Shown here: piece after piece, positions 35,865 through 45,541 of the stretch
How positions within the stretch are numbered: the first letter of the stretch is position 1
Layout: each line of letters opens with the position of its first letter
The notes under the pieces: model-generated
Told to the model about the DNA's origin: nothing
The model's input: the letters and a program-made list of their open reading frames with translations, nothing else
Databases searched by the model: none
Made by a program: the position numbers and the translations under genes
Assembly: GCA_018825965.1 (NCBI GenBank)
Contig: JAHKAA010000046.1
Location: 1-57,415 of the forward strand
Direction of reading: 5' to 3'
From: Gammaproteobacteria bacterium
Lineage (GTDB): Bacteria; Pseudomonadota; Gammaproteobacteria; Enterobacterales; Alteromonadaceae
Length of the DNA stretch: 57,415 nt

Positions 35865-36743
35865 GTGTCGTTGAAAAAGCTCCAAATCCTTGTCATTGTA
35901 TTGGCTTTGGCGCTGCTGCCGGACATAGGCCATGCTGCGTCTCAACAAAAAGTGGTCTATTCCTGGCCCAAAACTCTGGCTGCAGACAGCAGAGGCCATT
36001 ACCCTATAGCGCTGCTGCATCTTGCACTGGAAAAATCAGGACAAGCCTATCAAGCCCACCCCAGTGAAACAGAGTTATCTCAATTCAGAACCTTACGGCA
36101 GCTGGAAGTCGGAGCTGGTATAGATGTAGTCTGGACTATGAGCTCGCCTGAGCGGGAAAAGCAGTTAAGGCCGATCCGTATTCCGATAGACAGAGGACTG
36201 ATTGGCTGGCGTCTTTTACTGATCAGACAACAGGATCAGCAGCTGTATCTTGAGCTGCAGGACAAAGAACAGTTAAAGCACTTAAGGACCATTCAGGGGC
36301 TGGATTGGCCGGATTATCAGGTCTTACAAAGTAATGGCTTTGCAGTCAGCAGCAGTGCCAGCTATAAAGGCATGTTTCACATGCTCAATGCCAAACGTAT
36401 CGATTATTTTCCCCGTTCTGTCACTGAACTGCCTGCAGAGATTGCAGCTTTTCCTGCTTATCAGCTGATGGCTGCGCCTAAATGGGTACTGCATTACCCT
36501 GCTGTGCTGTATTTTTTTGTCAATAAAAACAACGACAAACTGGCCGAAGCTATAGAGCAGGGATTAAGGATCGCCATGGCAGACGGCAGTATGAAGCAAC
36601 TTTTTATGCAGCATTTTTATGGTGCGCTACAGCAAGCAGATTTAAAATCGCGCTCTGTGCTGCGCCTGAATAACCCTTTGCTTACTCCAGAAACACCTTT
36701 AACAGACCACAGCCTGTGGTTTGATCCACAACAAGGGTATTAA
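35865..36743 (+). CDS. Periplasmic solute-binding-like protein
   Basis: 292 residues, signal peptide MSLKKLQILVIVLALALLPDIGHA. The body resembles family 3 substrate-binding proteins (VVYSWPKTLAADSRGHYPIALLHLALEKSGQAY at the start, LRQLEVGAGIDVVWTMSSPERE, then LHYPAVLYFFVNKNNDKLAEAIEQGLRIAMADGSMKQLFMQHF). It lacks a transporter gene and is followed by a histidine kinase two bases after its stop, so it may feed a signal to that kinase. Starts with GTG; the ribosome-binding site is weak. Confidence 0.75.
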   Translation: MSLKKLQILVIVLALALLPDIGHAASQQKVVYSWPKTLAADSRGHYPIALLHLALEKSGQAYQAHPSETELSQFRTLRQLEVGAGIDVVWTMSSPEREKQLRPIRIPIDRGLIGWRLLLIRQQDQQLYLELQDKEQLKHLRTIQGLDWPDYQVLQSNGFAVSSSASYKGMFHMLNAKRIDYFPRSVTELPAEIAAFPAYQLMAAPKWVLHYPAVLYFFVNKNNDKLAEAIEQGLRIAMADGSMKQLFMQHFYGALQQADLKSRSVLRLNNPLLTPETPLTDHSLWFDPQQGY

Positions 36744-36745
36744 CA

Positions 36746-38242
36746 GTGACTGCCAGCTTAAAACCACAAGCAGCCCCAAGCCAACGCCTGGCATGGCGTA
36801 TGATCGTAGCTATTTTATCACTGACAATCAGCACTGCACTCATCACCAGTGGATGCCAGATTTATTTTGCTTATCAGTCCACTGTCAGTGAAATAAACCA
36901 CAGATACTATGAAATTGAACAGGGTTCATTACCAAGTTTAACCACTGCACTCTGGACCATGGATGATGTTCGGATAGCAGCCTTACTGGACAGTCTGATG
37001 TCCGTGCGGGATATAGGGCATTTACGCTTGCAGGACGAATTAGGGCAAGTGCGGGAAAAACAAAAAGCAGATTTTGTAGCAGCCTTATCCAGCAGAAGTT
37101 TTGAGCTCTATCACACTGAAGGCTCAGAGCGTTTCAAAGTGGGTACTTTAGACATCACAATGAGCAGGAGCAGGGCTGAACAAAACCTGAAAGAAATAGC
37201 ACGGACAACAGCGATCACTACCCTAAGTATTCTGATTGTAAGCGCCGTCATGCAATTACTGTTGTTCCATCGATGGATCAGCCGCCCTTTGCATCAGGTT
37301 GCCACGTACATGCAACAGATGGACTTTAATAGCCCGTCGCAGGGGCTCAGGCTAGAGCGAAAGCCCGGCACAACTCCGGATGAGCTGGATATAGTGGTTC
37401 AGGCCATCCAGCAGATGCAGCAAAGGCTACAGTACGAATTGATGCAACGCCACCTTGCTGAACAGGCTCTGCTCAAACACAAAGATCATCTGGAACTATT
37501 GGTTGAAGAAAGAACCAGATTACTGGAACAACAAACCTGTCAATTAAAACAGCAATCCTCTGAACTGGCAGAGCAAAATGCTGAATTAAATGCCTATGCC
37601 CACACCGTAGCGCACGACCTGAAACATCCGTTAACCAGCCTGATTGGTTTTTCTACATTGTTATCCCAACCGCAAATTCAGCTGCAGCTGGAACAACAGC
37701 AGAGCTATCTTTTGATGATGAAAGAATCTGCGCTGAAAATGAACGATATCATTAATTCTTTGCTGCAACTGGCCAGTATTCGAAGCGAAGCAGACATCAG
37801 AACAGAAGTCGTGGACATGACACAGTGTGCGGAAGAAGCCATAAAACGATTAGGCACTTTTGCTGCCGGACGTCAGGCCAGGATCCGCATTGAAGGTGTT
37901 TTACCTCCAGCTAAGGGGCACGCCCAATGGTTGGAAGAAGTCTGGGTAAACTATGTTTCCAATGCCATTAAATATGGAGGTTCTGAGCCTGTAGTCACTA
38001 TAGCTGCACAACGACAAGGAAAAATGATCCGTTATTGGGTGTTGGATTCAGGTCCTGGAGTGATACCGGAAAAAAGGTCTGAGTTGTTCAAGGCATTTAG
38101 CAATCAGGACACCTTAAAGCCAGATAGCCATGGTTTAGGTTTATCTATAGTCAAACGTATTGTCACTAAACTGCAGGGGGACGTAGGTTATGAATACACT
38201 GGTGCAGGCAGTCTGTTTTGGTTTTCGTTGCCCGCAGCTTAA
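36746..38242 (+). CDS. Membrane sensor histidine kinase
   Basis: 498 residues. Two membrane helices (about 18-40 and 153-173) frame a periplasmic sensor region of about 110 residues. A HAMP-like segment and a coiled coil (EQQTCQLKQQSSELAEQNAELN) follow. The HisKA domain has TVAHDLKHPLTSLIGF, and the ATPase domain has VWVNYVSNAIKYGG (N box), DSGPGV (G1), LFKAFSN (F) and GLGLSIVKRI (G2). All boxes are complete, so it is active in principle. GTG start two bases after the upstream binding-protein gene. No response regulator is adjacent. Confidence 0.88.
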   Translation: MTASLKPQAAPSQRLAWRMIVAILSLTISTALITSGCQIYFAYQSTVSEINHRYYEIEQGSLPSLTTALWTMDDVRIAALLDSLMSVRDIGHLRLQDELGQVREKQKADFVAALSSRSFELYHTEGSERFKVGTLDITMSRSRAEQNLKEIARTTAITTLSILIVSAVMQLLLFHRWISRPLHQVATYMQQMDFNSPSQGLRLERKPGTTPDELDIVVQAIQQMQQRLQYELMQRHLAEQALLKHKDHLELLVEERTRLLEQQTCQLKQQSSELAEQNAELNAYAHTVAHDLKHPLTSLIGFSTLLSQPQIQLQLEQQQSYLLMMKESALKMNDIINSLLQLASIRSEADIRTEVVDMTQCAEEAIKRLGTFAAGRQARIRIEGVLPPAKGHAQWLEEVWVNYVSNAIKYGGSEPVVTIAAQRQGKMIRYWVLDSGPGVIPEKRSELFKAFSNQDTLKPDSHGLGLSIVKRIVTKLQGDVGYEYTGAGSLFWFSLPAA

Positions 38243-38946
38243 GCCGGCATCAGCTTATCCAGATACAAGTGACTTTGCCGAAACTGAATACCAATAGAAA
38301 GTCCCCGCTCATCCAGTCTGGAATTACGCACTTCGCCCTGAATTTGCTGATCAATGCCTATTTTTTCACATTGAATGTGCAAAACCACAGGGGCCAGATT
38401 CACCTTACTGCCCTGATGAGAAGGCTCAAACAGGAAACGACAACCGCCACTGGATACATCCACTAAATGCCCGCTGAAACTACGGGCATGCTGCACTACT
38501 TCTAAATTTAACCGTACTGAAGCGGGAATAAAAATGCTGTTCCGCCTTTCTGTGCGTAAAGCCCGGCGTTGGATCACTGTGGGAAAGCTGATCACCACTA
38601 ATTTATCCGGGAAACGCATCAGTTGCAGTAACTCAGATTTAAAGGCAAAACATTCACCCACTGAATCTTCCACTAAAAAGCGACAAACCACGGCCAGACC
38701 GTTGATAAAAACCCTGTCCGGCAAGCTGTCGTCATCAAGCCTGAATAACACATATTTACCTGCTTTATAACCCACCAGCTCACAGCTGCAGCGGCTTTTG
38801 CGTTGATCCAGCAATTCGACATCAAAACGTTGACCAATTTTGACATGTGACAACCATTCTTTATTGTCATGGGGTTCAGAACTCACAGCGACTTGCATAC
38901 CTTGTCCTTCAGGCTTCACCGACTTCATGTCGGGTATCTCACTCAA
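38239..38946 (-). CDS. PilZ-domain cyclic-di-GMP receptor (YcgR-like)
   Basis: 235 residues. An N-terminal YcgR-type beta domain (about 35-115) is followed by a PilZ domain with both c-di-GMP contact motifs: RRALRTERR near 128 and DVSSGGCRF near 164. It is therefore probably an effector that binds c-di-GMP. YcgR-like proteins change flagellar or pilus behaviour; the target is unknown here. It converges on the histidine kinase gene with a 4-bp overlap of their ends. Confidence 0.88.
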   Translation of the reverse strand: MSEIPDMKSVKPEGQGMQVAVSSEPHDNKEWLSHVKIGQRFDVELLDQRKSRCSCELVGYKAGKYVLFRLDDDSLPDRVFINGLAVVCRFLVEDSVGECFAFKSELLQLMRFPDKLVVISFPTVIQRRALRTERRNSIFIPASVRLNLEVVQHARSFSGHLVDVSSGGCRFLFEPSHQGSKVNLAPVVLHIQCEKIGIDQQIQGEVRNSRLDERGLSIGIQFRQSHLYLDKLMPA

Positions 38947-39069
38947 ACGGGTGAATAAAAAGAGATGCAGCTAGTGTGTAAAAAAAATAACCTTGGGATC
39001 AAGATAAAATGAAAATAACTGCAACAAAAAGCAAACTTACGATGAAATTTAAAAAATTCGCTACAAAAA

Positions 39070-39092
39070 TGACAAAACCTGCCGAAGCAGGT
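39070..39092 (-). terminator. Intrinsic terminator after purL
   Basis: ACCTGC-TTCG-GCAGGT on the minus strand (UUCG tetraloop) followed by TTTTGT, 24 bp past the purL stop. Confidence 0.8.
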
Positions 39093-39116
39093 CTTGTTGT
39101 TATCACTTTTATTGTA

Positions 39117-42100
39117 TTAGCCTAACCAGACTCGCGCATTGCGGAACATCCGCATCCATGGGCTGTCTTCCTGCCATTCATCCGGATGCCAGCTGTTCGC
39201 CACAGTGCGGAATACCCGCTCAGGGTGAGGCATCATAATGGTGACGCGGCCATCTGTTGTCGTTAAGGAGGTGATGCCCAGCGGCGAACCGTTTGGATTC
39301 GACGGGTACTGGGTCGTCACATTGCCGTAGTTATCGACAAAACGTAAGGCCACAGTGCCGCTTTGATCCGCAGCCTGCAGTGCTGCTTGTGAAGCAAACT
39401 CCGCATGACCTTCACCGTGGGACACGGCGATAGGCATACGGGAACCGGCCATGCCTTTAAAGAATAAAGAGGCACTTTCCTGCACTTCCACCAGACTGAA
39501 ACGGGCTTCAAAACGCTCAGACTTGTTGCGGACAAAACGTGGCCATAAATCAGCACCAGGGATCAGGCTCTTCAGATTCGACATCATCTGACAACCATTA
39601 CAGACACCTAAGCTGAAAGTCGTTTCACGTTCAAAAAAGGCTGCAAACTCAGCACGAGCTTTGTCGTTAAAGAGCACTGACTTAGCCCAGCCTTCGCCAG
39701 CCCCTAAGACGTCACCGTAGGAGAAGCCACCGCACGCCACTAAGCCGTTAAATTCAGCCAATGAACGACGACCAGATAAGATGTCGCTCATATGCACATC
39801 AACCGCATTAAAGCCGGCTCTGTTGTACGCCGCTGCCATTTCTACATGAGAGTTCACACCCTGCTCACGCAGAATAGCGACTTTCGGCAAAACGCCTTTG
39901 AGGATATAAGGAGCTGCTACATCTTCATTCAGATCAAAGCTTAATTTTGCATTTAAGCCAGGATCTGTGACATCAGCTTTTGCGACAAACTCCTGACGGG
40001 CACCTTCAGGGTTATCCCGCATCAGTTGCATCTGATACGTGGTTTCGGCCCAGATGGTACGTAATGTCGTACGGCTGTTGCTATACACCAGCTGATCACC
40101 GTGACTGATCTGAATTTGATCGTCCGTTGTCACTTCACCTAATAAATGCGCCACTGCAGATAAATTATGCTGAGCTAAAATCGCCTGCACAGTCGGTAAA
40201 TCGCTGTTCGCCACTTGTAACACTGCGCCTAACTCTTCACTGAACAATACAGCTAAGTTATCTGTGCCCAGGCTTTGGATATCTACTTTGACACCAGCTT
40301 TACCGGCAAAGGCCATTTCTGCCAGGGTGACAAATAAACCACCGTCTGACCTGTCGTGGTAGGCCAGTAATTTTTGCTGCGCCACTAAAGCCTGTACTGC
40401 CTGATAAAAATTCATCAGTAATTCAGGACTTTCCAGATCCGGTGCTGTCTGGCCTAACTGCTTATAGACCTGAGCTAAACAAGAGGCACCTAAACGGTTG
40501 GCACCCTGACCTAAATCCAGCAGGATCAGGCTGCTTGCGCCTTTGTCAGTACGCAGCTGTGGGGTCACAGTACGGCGTACATCTTCAACACGGGCAAAAG
40601 CTGTGATAATCAAAGATAAAGGTGAAGTCACTGTCTTCTGCTCACCATCCTGTTGCCAGCTGGTTTTCATCGACATCGAATCTTTACCTACAGGAATAGT
40701 TAAACCCATAGCAGGACATAACTCTTCACCTATGGCTTTGACGGCCTGATACAAACCAGCATCTTCACCTGGGTGACCTGCGGCAGACATCCAGTTGGCC
40801 GACAGTTTGATATGTTTAATATCACCAATCTGAGTAGCGGCAATGTTAGTAATAGATTCAGCCACTGCTAAACGGGCAGAAGCAGCGAAGTCCAATAAGG
40901 CAACAGGGGTACGTTCGCCCATCGACATGGCTTCACCATGGTAAGTGTCGTACGAAGCTGCAGTCACACCGCAGTTTGCTACCGGCACCTGCCATGGACC
41001 CACCATCTGATCACGGGCTACTAAACCTGTGACTGTGCGGTCGCCTATGGTGATCAGGAAGGTTTTTTCAGCAATAGTAGGTAAACGTAATAAACGCTCA
41101 GCCGCATCAGCTACTGTCACACCGTTCAGATCTAAAGCTTTACCTTCTGTAACCTGAGTTTTCACATCACGGTGCATTTTAGGCGCTTTGCCCAGCAGCA
41201 CGTTCAGTGGCAAATCAATAGGTGTATTGCCAAAATGCTGATCAGATAAGGTCAGGTGGTGCTCAGCTGTCGCTTCACCTACTACAGCATAAGGGGCACG
41301 TTCACGTTTACAAATTTCTTCAAAGACTGGCATCTGGTCGGCTGGAATAGCCATCACATAACGTTCCTGTGATTCGTTACACCAAATTTCCAGTGGTGAC
41401 ATGCCTGGCTCGTCGTTTGGCACATTGCGTAACTCGAACTTACCACCCACACCACCATCGTTCACCAGCTCAGGAAACGCATTGGATAAACCACCAGCAC
41501 CTACGTCATGGATAAAACAAATAGGGTTTTTATCGCCCAGCTGCCAGCAGCGGTCTATCACTTCCTGACAACGGCGTTCAATTTCAGGGTTTTCACGTTG
41601 TACTGAAGCAAAATCTAAATCTTCAGCCGACTGGCCTGAAGCCATAGAAGAAGCAGCACCACCACCTAAACCAATGTTCATCGCCGGGCCACCCAGCACT
41701 ACTAACTTAGCACCAACAGGCAACAGACCTTTTTGTACGTGTTCAGCACGGATATTACCTAAACCACCTGCAATCATAATTGGCTTGTGGTAACCACGCA
41801 CTTCTTCGCCATTATGGCTTGGTACTTTTTCTTCGTAAGTACGGAAGTAACCCAGAATATTTGGACGACCAAACTCGTTGTTAAAGGCCGCACCACCTAA
41901 TGGACCATCAGTCATGATATCTAAAGCAGTGACTATACGGTCTGGTTTACCAAAGTCAGTTTCCCATGGCTGTTCAAAACCCGGAATACGCAAGTTGGAT
42001 ACAGAAAAACCTGATAAACCGGCTTTTGGTTTAGCACCTACGCCAGTTGCACCTTCGTCACGGATTTCACCGCCAGAACCAGTAGCAGCGCCAGGGAAAG

Positions 42101-43010
42101 GCGAAATAGCAGTTGGGTGGTTATGAGTTTCCACTTTCATCAACACATGAATGTCTTCATGGTTGTAGCCATATTCCTGAGTGTCAGCAGACGGGAAAAA
42201 ACGACCGGCTTTAGAGCCTGTCATTACAGCTGCGTTGTCTTTATAGGCTGACAGCACATGTTCCGGTGTTTTTTCAAAAGTATTTTTGATCATTTTAAAC
42301 AGCGACTTCGGCTGTTGTTCGCCGTCTATAGTCCAGTCGGCGTTAAAGATTTTATGACGGCAGTGCTCAGAGTTGGCCTGTGCAAACATATAGAGTTCGA
42401 TATCATTTGGGTTGCGGCCCAACTGATTAAAATTTGTCACCAGATAATCGATTTCATCCTCTGCTAATGCCAGACCCATATCTATATTGGCTTTAACTAA
42501 GGCTTCACGGCCACCGGTGATAATATCCACTGAACTTAAAGGCGCAGGTTCAGCTTTGTGGAATAAGGCAGAAGCTTGTTCAAATTCGCTGAACACCACT
42601 TCCATCATACGGTCGTGCACTAAGCCTTTTAACTGCTGCTGCTGAGCTTCGGTTAAAGTGGCAGTGGTCTGAATATAATAAGCCACACCACGTTCTAAAC
42701 GTTTGACCTGATTCAGGCCACAGTTTTTGGCGATATCGGTCGCTTTGGAAGACCATGGAGAAATAGTGCCAGGGCGTGGCGTCACCACCAGCAACAAACC
42801 TTCTGGTGTATGGCTGACGATAGTAGGTCCGTAAGTCAGCAACTTGCTTAAGGTCGTTTGTTGTTCAGCCGTCAGTTCGCTGCTTAAATCAGCAAAATGC
42901 ATAAACTCGGCATAAACACCATGTACAGGCAAGGAGGCTTTGGCACAAAGATCGATGAACTTCTGAACTCTAAACTCGGACAGTGCAGGTGCACCACGCA
43001 GGATCAACAT
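39117..43010 (-). CDS. purL: Phosphoribosylformylglycinamidine synthase
   Basis: 1297 residues, the large single-chain form. It makes FGAM from FGAR, glutamine and ATP in purine synthesis. The N-terminal adaptor, two PurM-like halves (HNHPTAISPFPGAATGSGGEIRDEGATG, VGKDSMSMKT) and the C-terminal glutamine amidase (LGVCNGCQMM Cys, VSHGEGHAEF and MMPHPERVFR) are complete. The start MLILRGAPALSEFRVQK matches E. coli. An ATG at 43064 is rejected, since TATAAT covers it on the minus strand. Divergent from mltF, the E. coli arrangement. Confidence 0.98.
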   Translation of the reverse strand: MLILRGAPALSEFRVQKFIDLCAKASLPVHGVYAEFMHFADLSSELTAEQQTTLSKLLTYGPTIVSHTPEGLLLVVTPRPGTISPWSSKATDIAKNCGLNQVKRLERGVAYYIQTTATLTEAQQQQLKGLVHDRMMEVVFSEFEQASALFHKAEPAPLSSVDIITGGREALVKANIDMGLALAEDEIDYLVTNFNQLGRNPNDIELYMFAQANSEHCRHKIFNADWTIDGEQQPKSLFKMIKNTFEKTPEHVLSAYKDNAAVMTGSKAGRFFPSADTQEYGYNHEDIHVLMKVETHNHPTAISPFPGAATGSGGEIRDEGATGVGAKPKAGLSGFSVSNLRIPGFEQPWETDFGKPDRIVTALDIMTDGPLGGAAFNNEFGRPNILGYFRTYEEKVPSHNGEEVRGYHKPIMIAGGLGNIRAEHVQKGLLPVGAKLVVLGGPAMNIGLGGGAASSMASGQSAEDLDFASVQRENPEIERRCQEVIDRCWQLGDKNPICFIHDVGAGGLSNAFPELVNDGGVGGKFELRNVPNDEPGMSPLEIWCNESQERYVMAIPADQMPVFEEICKRERAPYAVVGEATAEHHLTLSDQHFGNTPIDLPLNVLLGKAPKMHRDVKTQVTEGKALDLNGVTVADAAERLLRLPTIAEKTFLITIGDRTVTGLVARDQMVGPWQVPVANCGVTAASYDTYHGEAMSMGERTPVALLDFAASARLAVAESITNIAATQIGDIKHIKLSANWMSAAGHPGEDAGLYQAVKAIGEELCPAMGLTIPVGKDSMSMKTSWQQDGEQKTVTSPLSLIITAFARVEDVRRTVTPQLRTDKGASSLILLDLGQGANRLGASCLAQVYKQLGQTAPDLESPELLMNFYQAVQALVAQQKLLAYHDRSDGGLFVTLAEMAFAGKAGVKVDIQSLGTDNLAVLFSEELGAVLQVANSDLPTVQAILAQHNLSAVAHLLGEVTTDDQIQISHGDQLVYSNSRTTLRTIWAETTYQMQLMRDNPEGARQEFVAKADVTDPGLNAKLSFDLNEDVAAPYILKGVLPKVAILREQGVNSHVEMAAAYNRAGFNAVDVHMSDILSGRRSLAEFNGLVACGGFSYGDVLGAGEGWAKSVLFNDKARAEFAAFFERETTFSLGVCNGCQMMSNLKSLIPGADLWPRFVRNKSERFEARFSLVEVQESASLFFKGMAGSRMPIAVSHGEGHAEFASQAALQAADQSGTVALRFVDNYGNVTTQYPSNPNGSPLGITSLTTTDGRVTIMMPHPERVFRTVANSWHPDEWQEDSPWMRMFRNARVWLG

Positions 43011-43062
43011 AGGTTTTTTTTCCGTTGGTTGAGCGACAATGGAACCCAAAATCAGGCGCCGC

Positions 43063-43068
43063 ATTATA
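43063..43068 (-). promoter_or_regulatory. purL -10 element
   Basis: TATAAT on the minus strand with a GCGGCG stretch right after it; a clear -35 is not seen. It is 53 bp before the purL ATG. A PurR-type operator could lie in the leader, but I cannot confirm one. Confidence 0.5.
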
Positions 43069-43161
43069 AAGAAAAAACGTCAGTAATGGTATGAATAAGA
43101 TCTGACGGCCTGCAGGAATTTTGGTATAAATGGCGCAGATTGAAAGCAAAGGCATAACCGG

Positions 43162-44595
43162 ATGATTCGATTTGGTATTTCAGCAGCTGCACTGACAGCA
43201 GTAATTTCTTGTACCCCGGTACAGGAAACTGTTCAGCTTCATGAAATTTATCAAAGAGATAGCATTCGTGTTGGAATTTTAAACAGCCCTACCAGCTACT
43301 ATGTGGGAGCCGATGGCCCAACAGGGTACGACTATGAACTGTCGCTGGCTTTGGCGGAAAAATTAGGCGTTGAACTGGAGTTGTTTCCCAGCTATCAACG
43401 TGAAGAGTTGCTGCAAAAACTGGATTCGGGTCAGGTTGATTACATAGCAGGCGGTTTAGCTGTGACGGACAGCCGCAAACAAAAATACCGTATAGCGCCC
43501 GCTTATTTATGGCGTAATGAAGTGCTGGTGTACCGTAAAGGTAAAAAAAAGCCAGGCAGTTTTAACGATATTAAAGCCCCCATTCTGGTACCTAAAGACA
43601 GCTCTTTGGCTGAAACACTCAAAGAAGTTCAAAAAGACCTCCCGCAACTGCAATGGCAGGAAAGTGAATCTGAAGATGCAGACGAGCTGCTGCAGCAAGT
43701 AGAAGACGGAAAAATTCCTTATACCCTGGTCGACTCCAACTTATTGGCTGTGAATCAACGCTTTTTCCCCAACTTAACAGTCGCCTTTAAAGTCAAAGAG
43801 CAGCAGCCTGTAGCCTGGCTTTTAAATAATAAAGCTGACGATTCTTTCTGGGCCGTATTGATTGAGTTTTTTGGCCAGAATTACCAGTCCGGTGATTTAT
43901 TAAGTCTGGAAGATAAATACTTTGGTCATATCCGACGTTTTGATTACATTGCCACATTGGATTACATCAAAGCTATTGAAAAAGATTTGCCCCGTTATCA
44001 GCCGTTATTTGAAAAATATGCAGGCAACTTTGACTGGCGTTTATTAGCCGCCATAGGTTATCAGGAGTCGAACTGGCGGCCTGATGCCCGTAGTTCCACA
44101 GGTGTCATTGGTTTAATGATGCTAACGGTCAGCACAGCACAAATGATGGGCGTCAGTAGCAGGCTGGATCCGGCGCAAAGTATCAGAGGCGGTTCTAAGT
44201 ATCTGCAGCGTATGGTTGAACGTATACCAGAGCGGATCCAGATGCCAGACCGGCTTTGGTTTGCTATAGCAGCCTATAATATTGGCTGGGGCCATGTCGA
44301 AAGCGCCAGGGTACTGACAGAGCGGGATGGCGCCAATCCGGATCAATGGCATGAAGTGAAACAACGTTTGCCTTTGCTGCAACAAAAACGCTATTACCAG
44401 AATACAAAACTGGGATACGCCCGTGGTGCTCAGGCAGTGTATTACGTTGAAAACGTGCGTCGTTTCTACGATACGCTGTTATGGGTAGATGAAAAGAAAA
44501 AAACCGAACAAAGGTTAGATCAGCAAAAACAGCGTCTTAACGAACAATTTGGCGATAAAGCGGTAAATTCAACAGAAAAGTCCGGGAACATATAG
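43162..44595 (+). CDS. mltF: Membrane-bound lytic murein transglycosylase F
   Basis: 477 residues. A lipoprotein signal with lipobox VISC (Cys17) is followed by a solute-binding-like domain (SIRVGILNSPTSYYVGADGPTGYDYELSLALAEKLG) and a C-terminal transglycosylase domain (DWRLLAAIGYQESNWRPDARSSTGVIGLMMLT, the catalytic Glu in YQES; AAYNIGWGHV). It cuts peptidoglycan to 1,6-anhydro muropeptides. The family pairs these two domains; the gene lies divergent from purL as in E. coli. Confidence 0.95.
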   Translation: MIRFGISAAALTAVISCTPVQETVQLHEIYQRDSIRVGILNSPTSYYVGADGPTGYDYELSLALAEKLGVELELFPSYQREELLQKLDSGQVDYIAGGLAVTDSRKQKYRIAPAYLWRNEVLVYRKGKKKPGSFNDIKAPILVPKDSSLAETLKEVQKDLPQLQWQESESEDADELLQQVEDGKIPYTLVDSNLLAVNQRFFPNLTVAFKVKEQQPVAWLLNNKADDSFWAVLIEFFGQNYQSGDLLSLEDKYFGHIRRFDYIATLDYIKAIEKDLPRYQPLFEKYAGNFDWRLLAAIGYQESNWRPDARSSTGVIGLMMLTVSTAQMMGVSSRLDPAQSIRGGSKYLQRMVERIPERIQMPDRLWFAIAAYNIGWGHVESARVLTERDGANPDQWHEVKQRLPLLQQKRYYQNTKLGYARGAQAVYYVENVRRFYDTLLWVDEKKKTEQRLDQQKQRLNEQFGDKAVNSTEKSGNI

Positions 44596-44616
44596 CAATC
44601 CTTCTTAGTCTTATTA

Positions 44617-44645
44617 TTGTAACTGCAACGTTAAGCTTTTATAGT
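44617..44645 (+). promoter_or_regulatory. Possible promoter for the 55-residue ORF
   Basis: TTGTAA (44617-44622), 17 bp, TATAGT (44640-44645), 25 bp before the ATG at 44671. Fits a vegetative promoter; not tested. Confidence 0.5.
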
Positions 44646-44670
44646 AGCGGCACTAATTGGGAGTCATTGA

Positions 44671-44838
44671 ATGTTAAAACGTAAAAAACCAACAATGCTG
44701 CGTAAGCGGCGATTAATGGATGTTGCATCCAGCAGAAGACGGGTCAGCCGCAATATGACGATGTTAAAATTAAACAGACGCCGCCGATCTTTTCAATCTA
44801 TTCAGGATTTAGCCAGCGCTAACGAGGCCATTGCTTAA
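44671..44838 (+). CDS. Small highly basic protein, 55 residues
   Basis: ATG at 44671 with GGGAG nearby opens a 55-codon frame. The product begins MLKRKKPTMLRKRRL and contains SRRRVSRN and NRRRRS; about a quarter of residues are Arg or Lys, ending in a neutral LASANEAIA tail. Basic like ribosome- or nucleic-acid-binding small proteins, but I recognise no family. Ends inside the convergent tadA gene (20-bp overlap). The gene is preceded by its own promoter-like sequence. Not previously named to my knowledge. Confidence 0.6.
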   Translation: MLKRKKPTMLRKRRLMDVASSRRRVSRNMTMLKLNRRRRSFQSIQDLASANEAIA

Positions 44839-45349
44839 CCTGCCCTTCCTCAACACTCTGTTGTTTTTCCTGCTGTTTTAAAGCCTTTTGTTCTGCCCTG
44901 CGACGGCGGAAAAATTCAGAGAGTTTGTCTGCACATTGCTGCGCTAAAAGACCATCCGACACATCAAGTTGATGATTCAACACCGGATGTTTCACTATAT
45001 CCAACACTGAACCAGCGGCCCCTGTTTTAGCATCTTTAGCGCCAAACACCAGACGTTTTACTCTGCTGTGTACCAGAAGGCCTGCACACATAGCACAAGG
45101 TTCTAAGGTGACATACAAGGTGCAATCAATTAAGCGGTAGTTTCCTACCTTTTCCGCCGCCTGCCGAATGGCCATCATCTCGGCATGGGCGGATGGATCA
45201 TTCAGCTGAATGGACTGATTCCAGCCTTCTCCCAACAGCACACCCTCTTTGACCAAAACAGCACCTACAGGAATTTCGCCACTTTGCTCCGCTTTATCGG
45301 CCAGCTGCAAAGCATACTGCATCCAGTATAAATCATCTTCTACTGTCAC
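44819..45349 (-). CDS. tadA: tRNA-specific adenosine deaminase
   Basis: 176 residues. Deaminates A34 of tRNA-Arg(ACG) to inosine. Zinc-deaminase motif with His55 and Glu57 (SAHAEMM) and Cys85/Cys88 (LEPCAMC). The last 30 residues are a Lys/Arg/Gln-rich tail. GTG start at 45349 with GGAGG at 5 nt. Convergent with the small basic ORF. Confidence 0.96.
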   Translation of the reverse strand: MTVEDDLYWMQYALQLADKAEQSGEIPVGAVLVKEGVLLGEGWNQSIQLNDPSAHAEMMAIRQAAEKVGNYRLIDCTLYVTLEPCAMCAGLLVHSRVKRLVFGAKDAKTGAAGSVLDIVKHPVLNHQLDVSDGLLAQQCADKLSEFFRRRRAEQKALKQQEKQQSVEEGQVKQWPR

Positions 45350-45462
45350 TTTATCCTCCGTGGTGGTGTCGTAAGTGGCTAATTTTACCAGCTAAGGTTA
45401 AGCTTTTGACTATATTTTAGTTATTTTGTTACAAATCAACTGATAACAATAGAGCTAACACT

Positions 45463-45491
45463 TTGATAATGAATCAAATAGTGGTTATGGT
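45463..45491 (+). promoter_or_regulatory. Possible promoter of the PspB-like gene
   Basis: TTGATA (45463-45468), 17 bp, TATGGT (45486-45491), 50 bp before the ATG. A reasonable match, not tested. Confidence 0.4.
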
Positions 45492-45541
45492 ATAGCTATT
45501 GCTTAACCAGTAGTGTTTTTAACTTATAGAGAGGGATGATC

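Noticed and set aside
43011..43064. Upstream ATG of purL giving an 18-residue extension
   Set aside because: The ATG lies within TATAAT on the same strand, so it would be at or before the transcription start. The internal ATG matches the known PurL start.
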